DNA from: Chlamydomonas reinhardtii
Taxonomy: Eukaryota > Chlorophyta > Chlorophyceae > Chlamydomonadales > Chlamydomonadaceae
Length of the DNA stretch: 64,000 nucleotides
Assembly (NCBI RefSeq): GCF_000002595.2
Contig: NC_057006.1
Coordinates: 5,501,356 to 5,565,355, forward strand
Reading direction: 5' to 3'
A program made the position numbers and the translations under genes. Positions 28,251-39,372 of this stretch are shown in pieces; the stretch's first letter is position 1; the number at the start of each line of letters is the position of its first letter. Under the pieces are notes generated by a model. That model searched no databases and was not told the origin of the DNA. It saw nothing but the letters and a program-made list of their open reading frames with translations.

Positions 28251-30090
28251 CTAGATGCACGCATGCTTGCGGCGGCCTTGCCATCTCCCCGGCAGCCTGA
28301 CGATCGAACGCACCGCGCCGCCGCGGCTCCCTACTTGGCCAGAGCCCATGGCCATCGCCGCGGACGCACCGCCAACCACCGCTCCAGCGTCTTCTGTGCG
28401 CCGCTCGCTGTGCCCCTGATGTGACGAAGCCGCGCCTGCCTCCGCGCCACGGTGGCGCTTGGGGGCTGGCTGCTCTATCCGCCCGCGTGAGCCGGCGGCG
28501 CCTGCATGGCTGCGCGGCGCTGCCTGCACCTCCTCCGCACCTTCCTCCGCTGCCAACCCCTCACCCTCCTCACCCTCCTCGTCCTTGTCCTCCTCCTCGT
28601 CCTCGCCGCCCTCTTCCTCGGGCTCCTGCTCCGGCTGCTGTCCGTGCTTGGCCCTCAGCGTGCGCTGCTTGTGCTGCTCCAGGTCGTCCCCCGTGAACAG
28701 CGGGTAGCGCTTGCCCGGCAGCAGGAACCAGCCGAAGATCTGTTCGCAGGGCGGTACGCGTTAGAAAGCAGGCGCACCAGCAGGACAAGGCGAGTGGGGT
28801 GGGGGGCTGGCGGTGGAAGCAGGGGCTCAAGCTGTGGTGTGGTCCCACAAAGCATTCGATGGTGTGTGGCGCCGGCATCCTGGCGGGGGCCCCTGGGTCA
28901 ACAGGTCATCGGGCCATGCGAAAGTAGCGGGCATCCCAGTTCGTGTGCCATACACAGTAGCGTCGCCCCCCTTGTCGCACTCACCGAGTACCGCGGCCGG
29001 TCGGTGGTGAGCGCAGTGACGGCGTGATAGCGCGGCACCTTGAACGCCACCACACTGTTCCACTGCGGCACGTAGCGCCGGCCGGAGGGCCCTGCGGCGG
29101 TATCCTCCAGGTCCACCAGCACTAGCGAGGGCAGGAGGGCGAGGTGAGCAGGCGGAACAGGCGTTTCAGCACTGTCCAATCATAATCGATCCACGCCTGT
29201 GGCAGCCCACACGGCCGCACACCTCCCATGCATAGCCCTCGCACGCGCTGCACCACAGCCCAGCTCCATGCCCTCCTTCCCGCAGTCCTGATCCCCAGTT
29301 CTCACCGCCGCCGTACTCCTCCTTCCAGTCCTTTGTGAGGTAGTAAATGACTGCCAGGTCGCGCGAGGTGGTGATGATGCGTCCGCTGTCCAGACGCACC
29401 TGCGTGTACGCCCGGTCGTCGTGCGGCGCGATGTGGTCGCGCTTGCAGTACCTACGGCGGCGGCGGCGGGTAACACAGGCGGGTGAGCGTACGGGGGCCA
29501 TCAGCCGGGGCAGGGTGAGGTATCTGGTATTGATGATGAGTGGAAGGGGGCGGTGCTCACTTGGCGGCGGAGAAGGCGTGCAATGCTTCCGGCCGGACCA
29601 ACGTGAAAAGGCGGATGACTGCATCCAGCCCGTTAGCCTGCTTGACGGAGGAGAAGGAGTGCGAGATGTTGTTTTGCCGGTAGTCCTCTGCGGACAGGGA
29701 CCAGACGGCACGCAACACGTTAGATGCCAACGGCGGCCATGTGCCGCCCCAGTGGCAGCGGAAGACACACAGCTGCATCCAGTCCGTGGCAATGGCTGCG
29801 GCAGGGGTGAGCGGCCAGCACGGCGTCCCGACCAACTTGCCTCTCGCGGCGGTTTCATTCCACTTGGAGTCTGGTATTGATTTGAGGACAGTCAGAATGC
29901 CCTCAGCGACAAACTCCGGCAGAAAACTTGAGATACGGGCAAGCCCACCGGCTTCAATGACTGTCGCTTCAACATCGTGCTTAAAAATGCATTCGCTCGC
30001 CGCCTCGTAGTCATCTATCCATTCCTGCCATGTCTGTTTTCGTCCAGCATGTGCGCCCCGAGCACCAGGCTTTCCACCGCCGCGACCCAT
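28251..30090 (-). CDS. 2-oxoglutarate/Fe(II)-dependent dioxygenase, prolyl-hydroxylase-like
   Basis: Five exons: 30090-29841, 29687-29561, 29451-29306, 29121-28985, 28739-28251; 382 aa. Intron 1 (29688-29840) is GC-AG (AGAG|GCAAGT), the only donor that keeps frame. The double-stranded beta-helix core gives HDD at 136-138 (HxD iron ligands) in CKRDHIAPHDDRAYTQV, DLAVIYYLTKDWKEEYGG, distal His 207 in AFKVPRYHAVTAL, and Arg 216/218 for 2-oxoglutarate in TDRPRYSIFGWFLLPG. This is the layout of P4H/OGFOD1-like oxygenases, which hydroxylate Pro or other residues using O2 and 2-oxoglutarate. No signal peptide, so probably cytosolic or nuclear. After residue ~250 an acidic run (EEEGGEDEEEDKDEEGEE) leads into a disordered basic tail. 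The substrate is not evident. Start is the ATG at 30090 before GRGGGKPG. Confidence 0.87.
29688..29840 (-). other. GC-AG intron in dioxygenase gene
   Basis: Donor AGAG|GCAAGT and acceptor CCGCAG|AG give the in-frame junction TAARED. The nearest GT (GTCGGG) would put the conserved next exon out of frame. Confidence 0.75.
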
Positions 30091-30742
30091 GCCCGCCGAC
30101 TTCTCTAGTTTACACCTTTGGCTGGAGGCGTTTGCGCACAGAGATGCACATTTATGCGTGCGCGACAGTCCGAAACGCTTAACGGATTTGGGGGCAATCC
30201 GGCGATGTGCCTGGCAAGAATGGCTTGACACCGGCACGGTATTGCCGTACCGGCACGGGGTTGGATGGGTGAGTGGGCAGAGGCCTGCTCCTTCCAAATA
30301 GCGGGATTCGGCCTGCTCCTGCCAAAGAAACCGCAATACTACGAGAAAATACGCCGATGTTCCCCAAGCGTGGGGGACTCCCGGGACACCTGTTCGGCGT
30401 CGGGAAAGCCCCCTCTCGTGAGCCCCCTCTTGTAATGTCATTCATGCGTGGTCACACGTCGGTTCACACGTTACTTCGCCCCGCTTCACCACCAGCCTCT
30501 CGAGATCTTCACCATATCCACGATGCCGTTTTACTAACCCCGCGCGGCATGCATACATACATGCAAGGCCGTCCGCAACCAATGGCTAGTAACTAACTTG
30601 CGATTAGCGTGTGCCTACCTAATTGCGTGCTTCCGGAGCGCAGACCCGCAAACAGTTTAGCACATTCCCCCGACAGTATTCTGCCTCCTGCGTGGCACTG
30701 CCATGATCGAGACCTTCACTCACGCGACCTCTACGTCACGCT

Positions 30743-30796
30743 ATTGCAGGACGCAGCTGTTTACACCCTATCGCAAGACGCAGCCGTTTACACCGC
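30743..30796 (-). repeat. 27-bp tandem duplication carrying two poly(A) signals
   Basis: Units 30743-30769 and 30770-30796 read, on the plus strand, AT(T/C)GCA(G/A)GACGCAGC then GTTTACACC. Each holds TTACA, that is TGTAA on the OPA3 strand, at 30761-30765 and 30788-30792, about 175-205 bases past the OPA3 stop. Confidence 0.75.
30788..30792 (-). terminator. Candidate poly(A) signal TGTAA (OPA3), proximal of two
   Basis: First TGTAA met downstream of the OPA3 stop codon on the minus strand; a second copy follows 27 bases later. Confidence 0.5.
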
Positions 30797-30965
30797 TTAC
30801 TGATCTAACCGACGGACCACCCCGCTCACCCCGCTGCAGGTCACTGCTCACCCCGTTCGAGTCACAAACTGCGCTCAAGAGCCCCCCGCCGCAACTGCCC
30901 CCCGAACAACCCGCCACACGCCCCCAGCACCTCGCCGCTCACCGCCGCAGCCGCCCGACGTGCTG

Positions 30966-32377
30966 CTACAAACCCCGCGGGGCGAAGAAGCCGCCCCACA
31001 TGCCGCCCCGCCCCTGCGCCCGCCGCGCCTGCTCCTCATGGATCAGATCTTCCAGCTTGTCCACGCGGTGCAGCAGCTGGCCGATCAGCTCTTGCTGCTC
31101 CAGGTTCTCAACACGAAGCCGCTGCGAGAACGGCATTGCAAGCATCAGGCAAGCAGGGCGAAATAAGGAACGGCATGCCTGTATGCGACGTGCTATGATG
31201 CACTAGGTGGTGCTTTGTGAAGCAGACAATCGAGGTGCCTTGTTGGGGGTGAGCAGCAACAGGCACCAAGGAAGCCGGCGGGCGTGCAGCAGTGCACCAG
31301 CACGACGTACCTCGCGCTCTTTAGCGGCCTGGTCAAGGATTGCAAGTCGTTCCAACTCCTCTTTGTGCTTCTTCTCAATTTCTTTCCGCCGGTTGCGGTC
31401 GTACTCGAACGTAACAATTAGGATGCCCACCTGTCATTAGGTGATGCAACACGGCGTCAGAGCCCCCCCACAGCATCAGCAATCACACCAAGGGTCCACC
31501 ATAGAACCGTTGCCCAACCTTGGCTCGCCATCTTTCTCACCCTGCCCTTCGGCGCGCCCACCGCGCCGCGGTGCGCACGGCGCTCAAACCGCACCCCAAC
31601 CCATGAAGCCCTTCAAGCCCCCAGGCCTCCCCATCATGTGTATTGCCAGCCAGCAGCGACCCCGCAGGCTCTCTCACCGCAAACACGAAGCCCTCCGATG
31701 CGATTTTGCTTGCCAGCTCCACACTCTTTTCCTCCGTCATGGCGCCCACGAACGCCTTGCCGGAGCGGCCCTCCGCGCCGCGCGTGATGTACACCTCCCA
31801 CCGATGCATAACCTGCAACGTGTGGCCACCGTGCGTGCTGACGGGCTTCAAACAGTGCGGGGGCTCTGCGTGTCCGGGGCACCACGAAGCACACGGCTCC
31901 CCAGCAAGGCTTGGGCCACTCCGCCGGCAGCAGAACCAGTTTAGTGTACGGTTCACTGCGGCGGATGCCACCTGCCGCACCCACCTGCGCTGTCGAGATG
32001 ATGTACTTGCGCGCCACCGGATGGTTCAGGGCCCACTTCTCAAACCGGGCGCCCAGGGGCTTGGCCATCTGTGTGGGCCGTCCACGGGAGCGATGCGGAA
32101 GGGGGACGTGGTGAGGGGTCAGCTACAGCCGCCCAGAGCGCTGCACTAGTTATGGCAAGACACCGTGCTGTGTCCCCGGCTTCCTGATCGCGACACGCAC
32201 TGCCACGCATATGCACCACGTGCTTCATTGTCATAGTCTGTCGATCCAAGCGCCGTTTACGTCCTTTTCCCTGAGAGCAGGTAGGGGGACTCGCACCGCG
32301 TCACCCAACTGCCGCCAGCTCGGGACCCGCACCTGCTTAAGCAGCAGCGCGCCCATCTTGAACACGAGGGCCGCCAT
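30966..32377 (-). CDS. OPA3: OPA3-family mitochondrial protein
   Basis: Five exons: 32377-32333, 32068-31985, 31812-31678, 31430-31311, 31121-30966; 179 aa, the usual OPA3 length, all phase 0. Family order is intact: MAALVFKMGALLLKQ, MAKPLGARFEKWALNHPVAR, a short Trp-bearing stretch (VMHRWEVYITRG), AFVGAMTEEKSVELASKIASE, a membrane-like strand VGILIVTFEYDRNRRKE, and a long Lys/Glu then Leu/Gln coiled coil (RVENLEQQELIGQLLHRVDK). In humans OPA3 is a mitochondrial membrane protein mutated in optic atrophy with 3-methylglutaconic aciduria; the biochemical role is unsettled. It is read away from CDP-DAG synthase across a 523-bp gap. Confidence 0.88.
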
Positions 32378-32900
32378 GGCTAACGACTATTAGACTATTA
32401 GCGCTCCTCTAGCGCCCAGCGCCGGCCTCAGTCGCTCGTCAGCAAGCGCGGGGAGAACCTGATTGGGCGCTGCGCCCTCGCGCCGATGCCGCTTCGCCGA
32501 TTGAATGGAGCTTGCACAGTGGCTGCAATGTTCACGTGTTATGGATGTAGGAGGCAGGGTCAAGACGAGTACAACGCGAACTCTTCCGCCACGCGTGTTC
32601 TAATAGATTTGGGAAATACCCCTGAATCTGCCGGCATGGGTGGTTCTAATATCTCAACTAGACCGTGTTTTGCTAGGGGCTAGCGCTGGGCCCAAGAATG
32701 GAATGTGCAATCGAGCTGTGTCAACCCCTCTCAATAGCAAAGTCTCGGCATATGCGTGGCTCATTAAGTGCAAACTTAGCTATGCATTCCTTGTTTTGAC
32801 TGCGAGCTCATCACGAAGCTCGCTGCAGCTGCCCGCGTTTCGGACTGTTCGTTGACGGAAGAACCTAGTTCGCAATCAAAATGCGACCAAAACAACAAGT
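32378..32900. promoter_or_regulatory. Shared divergent promoter region (OPA3 / CDP-DAG synthase)
   Basis: 523 bases separate the two start codons. No clear TATA box. The short distance means 5' UTRs and core promoters of both genes must lie here, or overlap. Confidence 0.5.
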
Positions 32901-35900
32901 ATGTTATTGTGCAGCAGCTTCCCAGGCCGAGGCCCTAAAACCGACCGTGGTTCTGCCGCTGCACAGGCTCAGGTCACCGCCGCGGAGGACACCGCGTCGG
33001 AGCCGGAGCCGGAGCCCAAGCCCGTGGATCGAGTAGGAGGGGGAACGCATGGGACTGGTGTGACGTTGGCCATGCTTGTAGGAAGTTGGGGACCCCGATG
33101 CCCGCCGTGTCCATCCCGCTCGCAGAAGTCGAGGCTCAGGTCCTTCCGCGTACGCACCATCTCCTCGGTCTTGCTCATCGGCGGGTTCATCGGCATCATT
33201 TGGGCGGGTCATGTGCCGCTTATGTTCTTCATCCTGCTACTCCAGGCATGTCACGCACCCGGGCGTGTGTCTGTGCGTGCGTTGGGATTTGACCGCCAGG
33301 ACGGCAGGCCAGCGAAGCGTTTGTCTGTCGGCAGGGCCCCCCTTGGAACCTTGCCTGGGGGCTACACGCCGCAGCAGCTGATGGCAGCATCCGCATAACC
33401 TCTACGGCTCGCTGCCACGGACCGCCAAGCGCTGCCTTGCGCACGCCCACCACCAAACGCGCCACCCCTGTATGTGCTGCACATGCACATACCCGCACCT
33501 CCAGCGCGCCCCCGGACTGAGGAGTTCGTGGGTCAAGCAAACTTGAACCCGTGTACCGTGAACATCCATGCTCATGCCCACCTTCACACGCACATGCACG
33601 TGCACCTCCCGCAGTTCCTGGTGGCCCGGGAGCTCTTCCGCATCGCCTACATAGCGGAGAAGTCCAAACGCAGCCTGCCGCTGCTGCGCACACAGCAGTG
33701 GTACTTCTTCTTCACGGCAGTGTTCTGGCTCTACCTCCGGTGCGTGTGCGCTGGGCAGGAGGAGGAGCGGGAGGGGAGGAGGAGGAGGAAGGGGAGGAGG
33801 AGGAGCGAAAGGCGCCGGGAATGGCGAGGGCCGGAGGTCCGTTGGGGGCTGGCACGGTAACGCAGCATTTTGGTGAAGCATGTCACACCACACCGCGCTG
33901 AGCCTCAGCATGCACACCCGGTCCCCTATCCTTGGGCCTGGAAAACACTAACCCACTTTCGCCTGTACCTCCGCCTCCGAACCCTCCCAGGTTCATCAAG
34001 AACAACTTGCTAGTGGAAGTGACCAGCGACATGACCCTGGCTCGCCTGTTTGTGTGGGCGGTGAAGCACCACAGCCTCATCAGCTACTCGCTCTACATGG
34101 CGGGTGCGTGCGCGGGGCTGTTGTGGGCGTGGGGGCGCGGAGCTGGGGGGCAGCCAGGCTTGCGTGGGGTGCCGTGTGGGAGTAGGGTGGGGTCTGGGTG
34201 GTGCGTGTGTGCGGAGGGGATGTGGAGTAGGGGTCCTAGGGGCCCTGGGGGTAGTTAACTCCAAGCCTCTGGTAACTGAGACCTGGAAGGTGGGCAGCGG
34301 GCGTTGCGGAGCAGCACCTGCGGCTGAGGGGGAAGGAGCTGGCCGGGCTAGGCGGACGCTTTTGTGACCTTTGCTGTGGAGTGTTTGGGCAGCTGAAACG
34401 GTACAGCCGTACACAGACGCCCTGCTATAGCTGGAACACTGGAATTTTACCGCATTGGCCGGTCTGCAGCAACGCTCCATGTCTTCACGCCGAGCACGGC
34501 CAAACCGCAACGCTGCACGCAGGCTTTGTGGGCTTTGTGCTGAGCCTGAAGAAAGGTCTGTACCTGCACCAGTTCGCGCACTACGCCTGGACGCACATGA
34601 TCATTCTCATCACCACTGTGCCCACGTGAGCGCGCGAGCTGCGGCGGCGGCCTGCCGCACCAGGCTCTTTGGGAGGGGTGCAGCGGCAGGGAACTGAAGC
34701 ATGGGGCATAGCGCTGGGCTGGGCATTCAACTCAGGGCGGCGGAGCGTGGACCAGCGGGAGCAATGGCGCAGTGCGGAATCACAGTCGGTCGCGGGGCTG
34801 TGTACAGTACTGTTGCCAAGTGCCGAAGCACGCCCCCGGCTGGGCGGGTTCAAGCGTTGCTTCTGCGGCCTCGTGCCCTCGCCCGACGCCCTCCTTCCCT
34901 GGCCTGGCCACCGCCCACCGCAGCTCCTTCTTCGTGTCCAACGTCTTCTCCGGCATCCTGTGGTACGTGCTGCCCGCCTTCCTCATCGTGGCCAATGACA
35001 TCTGCGCCTACCTGGCTGGTGGGTGGCGCATCGGGCTGCAGGAGGAGGAGGGGGAGGAGCAGGGGAAGGGGGGGCAGGGGGGGGGCTGGGGGACATGTGC
35101 CGGGACATGGATGATTCGCTCGGGGGGGGCGGGGGGCTGGGGGACATGTCGTGGGGACATGTGCCGGAGCCCAGCAGTCAGGCCCGCGCAGGCTGGAGTG
35201 GGAAGGAACAGGAGGTCGCGGTGGGCCGGCTGGCCAGCAGGCAGGCGGCAGCTCGGGTTCCTGAGGACTCGGCCCAGACGGGGCACGCTGAGTCTGGGCA
35301 GCCCACGCGGATCGCCCACGACCGCGCATGAAACACTCATGGGGTGCAATCATGCCCGAGTGAACGCAATCTCCTTCCCCGAACTCCCTGCCCTTCTCCC
35401 TTGATCCCCTCGCGCATCAGGCTTCTTCTTCGGCCGCACGCCGCTGATCAAGCTGTCCCCCAAGAAGACCTGGGAGGGCTTCGTCGGCGGCTTCCTGGGC
35501 ACACTGGTCATCGCCTTCTACCTGTCCGCCTACATGTCCAAGTACAAGTGGATGACCTGCCCGCGCAAGGTGCGGGTGCGCAGCGGCCGCCAGGCGCCTG
35601 CACGGACATCGCCGGAGCGCCGACACCGACACCATTTAGGGCTGCCCGGGCACACGGGCTGTTGGGCAGCTGTTGCCTGCTAGACCTGGTGGAGGCTTCC
35701 TCGCTACTGGCTTGGTGACGCCCCGTTCCTGCGCCCGCGCCCGGCTCCGTATGTTACTGAGCCACTCCTTCCTCCCCCCATGTCCCCCTCCCTCCCCCCT
35801 CCCCGCCTGCCCCCCTCCCTCCCCCCTTCCAGGACCTCACCGTGTTCAAGGGCCTGGACTGCACCCCCGACGACGTCTTCATCCCCGCCACCTACACCCT

Positions 35901-37130
35901 GGCCGACGTGAACGACCTGCTGCCGCCCGCCGCCGCCGAGTACCTGCGCCTGGCCGCCGACCGCCTGCCGGTGCCGCCGGCGCTGAAGGCCGCCGCCGCC
36001 GACTTCACCTTCACGGTGGCGCCCATCCAGCTGCACGCGCTGTCGCTGGCGGCGTTCGCGTCCATCGCGGCGCCCTTTGGTGGGTGGCAGGTCGGGGGCG
36101 ATTGGGAACGTTGGTTACGGTAGTAAAGAAGGGGGGTGCGGTGATTGGAGTGCCTACAAAGCCGTTGGGAGGCGGGTGCGTGCACGCGTGCAGTTGTGAC
36201 GTGGCCCATGGCACACGTGGGCATTATCAGGGCGCGTGTGGAGCCGGACGGTGTGCGTGTCCTGGTATAAGTTGCTCGGACCTAAGTGCATTGCTGTGGG
36301 CCCCGCAGGCGGCTTCTTTGCCAGCGGCTTCAAGCGCGCCTTCCACATGAAGGACTTTGGCGACACGATCCCCGGGCACGGCGGCGTCACCGACCGCTTT
36401 GACTGCCAGGTGCGTGTGCCCGCGTGTGTTGGCAGGAGCGGTGTTGGGCAGGAGCAGGAGAGGCTGCTGCAGAAACGGATGCCTGGCGCAGAGCATCCGC
36501 CTACAACCGAACCGCCAATGACACCACACACACGCCCACCCTCTACACGTACACACTCTCAAAACGCCTGGTATGCACACCCGCCACACACCGTACATGC
36601 GCAGATCGTGATGGCCGTCTTCGCCTACACTTACTACTGGTCCTACATCTCCAAGCCGGAGGTGACGCTGGGTGACGTGCTCAACTCCGCCACCAAGCTC
36701 AACGACCACGACCAGATCCTGCTGGTGGGCAAGATGGCCAACCTGCTGGCGGCGGAGGGGCTCATACCGGGTGAGGCGCAGCGGCAGCAGGCCGGCACCG
36801 TGGCCGCCGAGGGAGGGGTGCTGGGACCGTATGGGCCGAGTGATGTGGGGTTTTTTTAAACTCTGAACCAATTTCGTAAGGAAACAGTCGCGCTGCAAGG
36901 AGAAACTGCAGCCGCATATGCGAGCTTCTGTACATAACCAGTGGTGGGGGCGTGCACGCCCCAGTCGATAGCTGCACATTGCTGCGCCTTGCCATACCGG
37001 TACTTCAAGCGCCGCTCCCTCGTGTCCGCCGCTGTTTGGCGTCGCCTCCGCCGCCCACACAGGGAGCATCGTGGATGCTCTGCGGAAGCACCTGGGCAAC
37101 CGCTTCACCTGGGAGGTGCCTGACAGCTGA
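32901..37130 (+). CDS. CDS1: CDP-diacylglycerol synthase (phosphatidate cytidylyltransferase)
   Basis: Eleven exons: 32901-33032, 33126-33245, 33615-33739, 33991-34103, 34523-34625, 34924-35018, 35421-35569, 35833-36079, 36309-36409, 36605-36770, 37063-37130; 472 aa, all in phase. It makes CDP-diacylglycerol from phosphatidate and CTP, feeding phosphatidylinositol, phosphatidylglycerol and cardiolipin synthesis. Signs: several membrane segments ([40 protein letters not shown]), [19 protein letters not shown] with its Asp/Lys-rich site, and the family signature [19 protein letters not shown] then TDRFD. This is the eukaryotic ER-type form. Intron 2 (33246-33614) uses GC (CTCCAG|GCATGT). Intron 5 region 35040-35170 is G-rich repeat, and the last intron holds dispersed repeat A. 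The ATG at 32901 is in frame; one at 32881 is not. Confidence 0.9.
33246..33614 (+). other. GC-AG intron in CDP-DAG synthase gene
   Basis: Donor CTCCAG|GCATGT, acceptor CCCGCAG|TTCCTG, both phase 0, joining ILLLQ to FLVAREL. The nearby GTCACG would shift the frame. Confidence 0.7.
35030..35170 (+). repeat. G-rich minisatellite-like intron segment
   Basis: Runs of 5-9 G and repeated GCTGGGGGACATGT blocks within intron 6 of the CDP-DAG synthase gene. Confidence 0.8.
36847..36938 (-). repeat. Dispersed repeat A, copy 2, in last intron of CDP-DAG synthase
   Basis: Reverse complement of 375-459 with about 80-85% identity by eye, ending in a T-run (TTTTTTTAAA) on the plus strand. It lies between exons 10 and 11, so it does not alter coding. 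Confidence 0.6.
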
Positions 37131-38037
37131 GCGACAGTTGGACACGGACACCCGGCTAGCAGTAGCCGCAGCAGTAGCAGCAGCAATGTAGGGTAGGCTG
37201 GATGGCGGCTGCAGCTGGCGGTCGACGACTGGCTGGTAGCTGAGCCAGGTTTGGGCATGGAAGTCCTACAAGGACTTGTTGCGTGTGGTGTTGCAAGAAG
37301 CAAGTCAGGTACTATAGATGGACGCAGTGCGTCTGTGGGGGAACGAACGGGCTTCTGGAATGCTTCCGAACCGTGCTGGGCGCGGTGGCTATGGTAGACA
37401 ATGCGCTTGCTTTGGGGACGGGTGGTCACGAGTTTTGGCTTGATAGGCATCAGGTATGATGGTAGGTCTTAAATACGAGTCAACCGTTTGGGACAGGTTG
37501 GGACTTTGATGCCGCACGGGTGTTTCCAGCGCCAGCTCTTGCCGTATATCGAGTTCTCTGGGCGTGCGCAATGACCAGGTTGACGGTGTAGTGCTGTCAG
37601 CTGTGGTTCTAAAGGGTGCGAGAGTGGAAGCGTGCGAAGCGTACGACGATACAAGGCAGGTCTGTGATACCGAGCGGCACCTTCCCAACTTGTAACTCTA
37701 CATGGCCGCTAGGTCCCAAGGACTTGAGTAGACATGCCAACCGCTGTCACGAACGCGTTTCCGCACTGATTGAGTCCCTGTCTGGCGGTGCACCTTCACT
37801 GACCTGCTGCTCCGTTGACCAATAAACGTCACACATGGGACCCAGACCACTTTTACTGGCAGTGGCCGAGTGGCCGACACATACGACAATACACAGTGTC
37901 ATTGTACATCGGCACGAGTGGCCCCTCAGCTGCGCAGCGGCCTACCCCTGCTCGCTGCAGCTCTGCACACCTCAGTCACCAACCGGTAAACTGGTCAGCT
38001 GGGAGGCCGCCGGGTCCATGCCCACCAGCCCACGCCG
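37131..38037. other. Convergent intergenic
   Basis: 3' flanks of CDP-DAG synthase (+) and the beta-lactamase-like gene (-). TGTAA for the plus gene at 37691-37695; none seen for the minus gene. No coding signal. Confidence 0.45.
37691..37695 (+). terminator. Candidate poly(A) signal TGTAA (CDP-DAG synthase)
   Basis: TGTAA 561 bases past the stop codon. Confidence 0.4.
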
Positions 38038-39340
38038 CTACGCCGCCGCCAGATACCCCAGCATCATGGTGCTCACCATGTTGACGCCGCCCATGCCCGC
38101 ACTCACCAGCGCCACCCGCTGCCTCGCGCCGACGTGCCCTGGCCCCGGCCGCCCCGCCGCCACCACCTCCGCCGCCAGCCGCCCGCCACCCGCCTTCCTC
38201 CCCGCCGCGCTGCCCTCCTTCGCATCCCCGCCGTCCCCTCCGGATCCTGCGGCACCTGCCTCCTCCTCCTCCTGCTCCCGCGCCTCCAGGCTGACAAGTG
38301 CGGCCACCGTGTTGAAGGAGCCGAACAAGAACACGTGCTCGCGCTCCAGCTCGCTCGCCCTCGCCATGCCGCCGGAGCGGCTGGCAAGCGGGGGACACAA
38401 GAAGGAAGGCACAAGGGACGTTTGGACACCAGATAGCTGTGTGCCTGATACCATGTACACGGATGCCATCTAGGGCCCTGGTATCGGCATATGCACTAGG
38501 GTACCACATTCAGCAACGCCTAACGCCACTCCCAGCGCCGCCCGTAAGCAGCCTGTCCCTCGCTCAGGCCCGCGCTCACCTGAGCCACACGCCGTAGCCA
38601 TAGCCCCAGTCGCCCCACAGCTGGCCGCTCCAGACCGCCCGTGCCTCCGGCGCCAGGATGCCCATGTGCTCCAGCAGCGCCGCGTTCAGACCCACCGTCT
38701 GATTGAACCCCAGCACCAGCGGGTGCGACTCCAGCTCGGGTGTGAACTGGCGAGTCAGCATGGACACAACCGCGTCGTGAGAAACAACACGCGCGCCGCA
38801 CACACAACGCCCGCTGCCGTCGAGGGACGCGTCTTGCCGTGGCGGCGGCGGCGGCTGCGTCTCCGCCGACGCGCCGCCGGCGCGCATGCGGCTGCCGCCG
38901 CCGCCGTGCGCACCATGAAGCCTGCGCCGGGCCCCGCCAGTGACCGCGCTTGTTGCTGCTGCTATTGCTGCTGTGGTAGCGGCGGCCGCGGCGCTGTCGC
39001 AACATGCCGCCAGGCCGCCGTTCGCCAACAGGCCCAGCAGGCGACCCACGTCTGCGGCCGTGGTGATGCCGCCAATCGCCAGTGTAGGATTGCTGGACCA
39101 GCGCCCCTTGCCCGGTGCGTCCAGCCGCCGGCGGGAGAACCAGCCGCCTTCACTGCTGGCGGCCTTCTTCTTGGCGGCCTTTGCCTTGGCGACCCTGGCC
39201 TTGGCGGCGGTCTTGCTACGGGCTGAGGTGCTGGCGGCGCCCGTGGCGGCGGCCGCCGCGGCGTCGCTCGCGGGCGCTAGGCAGTTGTCAATCAGGGGCC
39301 CGTGTGTGGGCACCACGTCTGAGAAGTAGTTGATGATCCT

Positions 39341-39372
<32 letters not shown>

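Larger units (their letters stand above)
30091..30965. other. Intergenic: dioxygenase promoter and OPA3 3' UTR
   Basis: Upstream of the dioxygenase start and downstream of the OPA3 stop. Contains a 27-bp tandem duplication carrying two minus-strand TGTAA signals (30743-30796). No coding signal. Confidence 0.5.

Noticed and set aside
36227-37450. 407-codon open frame on the minus strand
   Set aside because: It lies antisense to the last exons of CDP-DAG synthase and passes through introns and repeat A; long shadow frames are common at this GC content.
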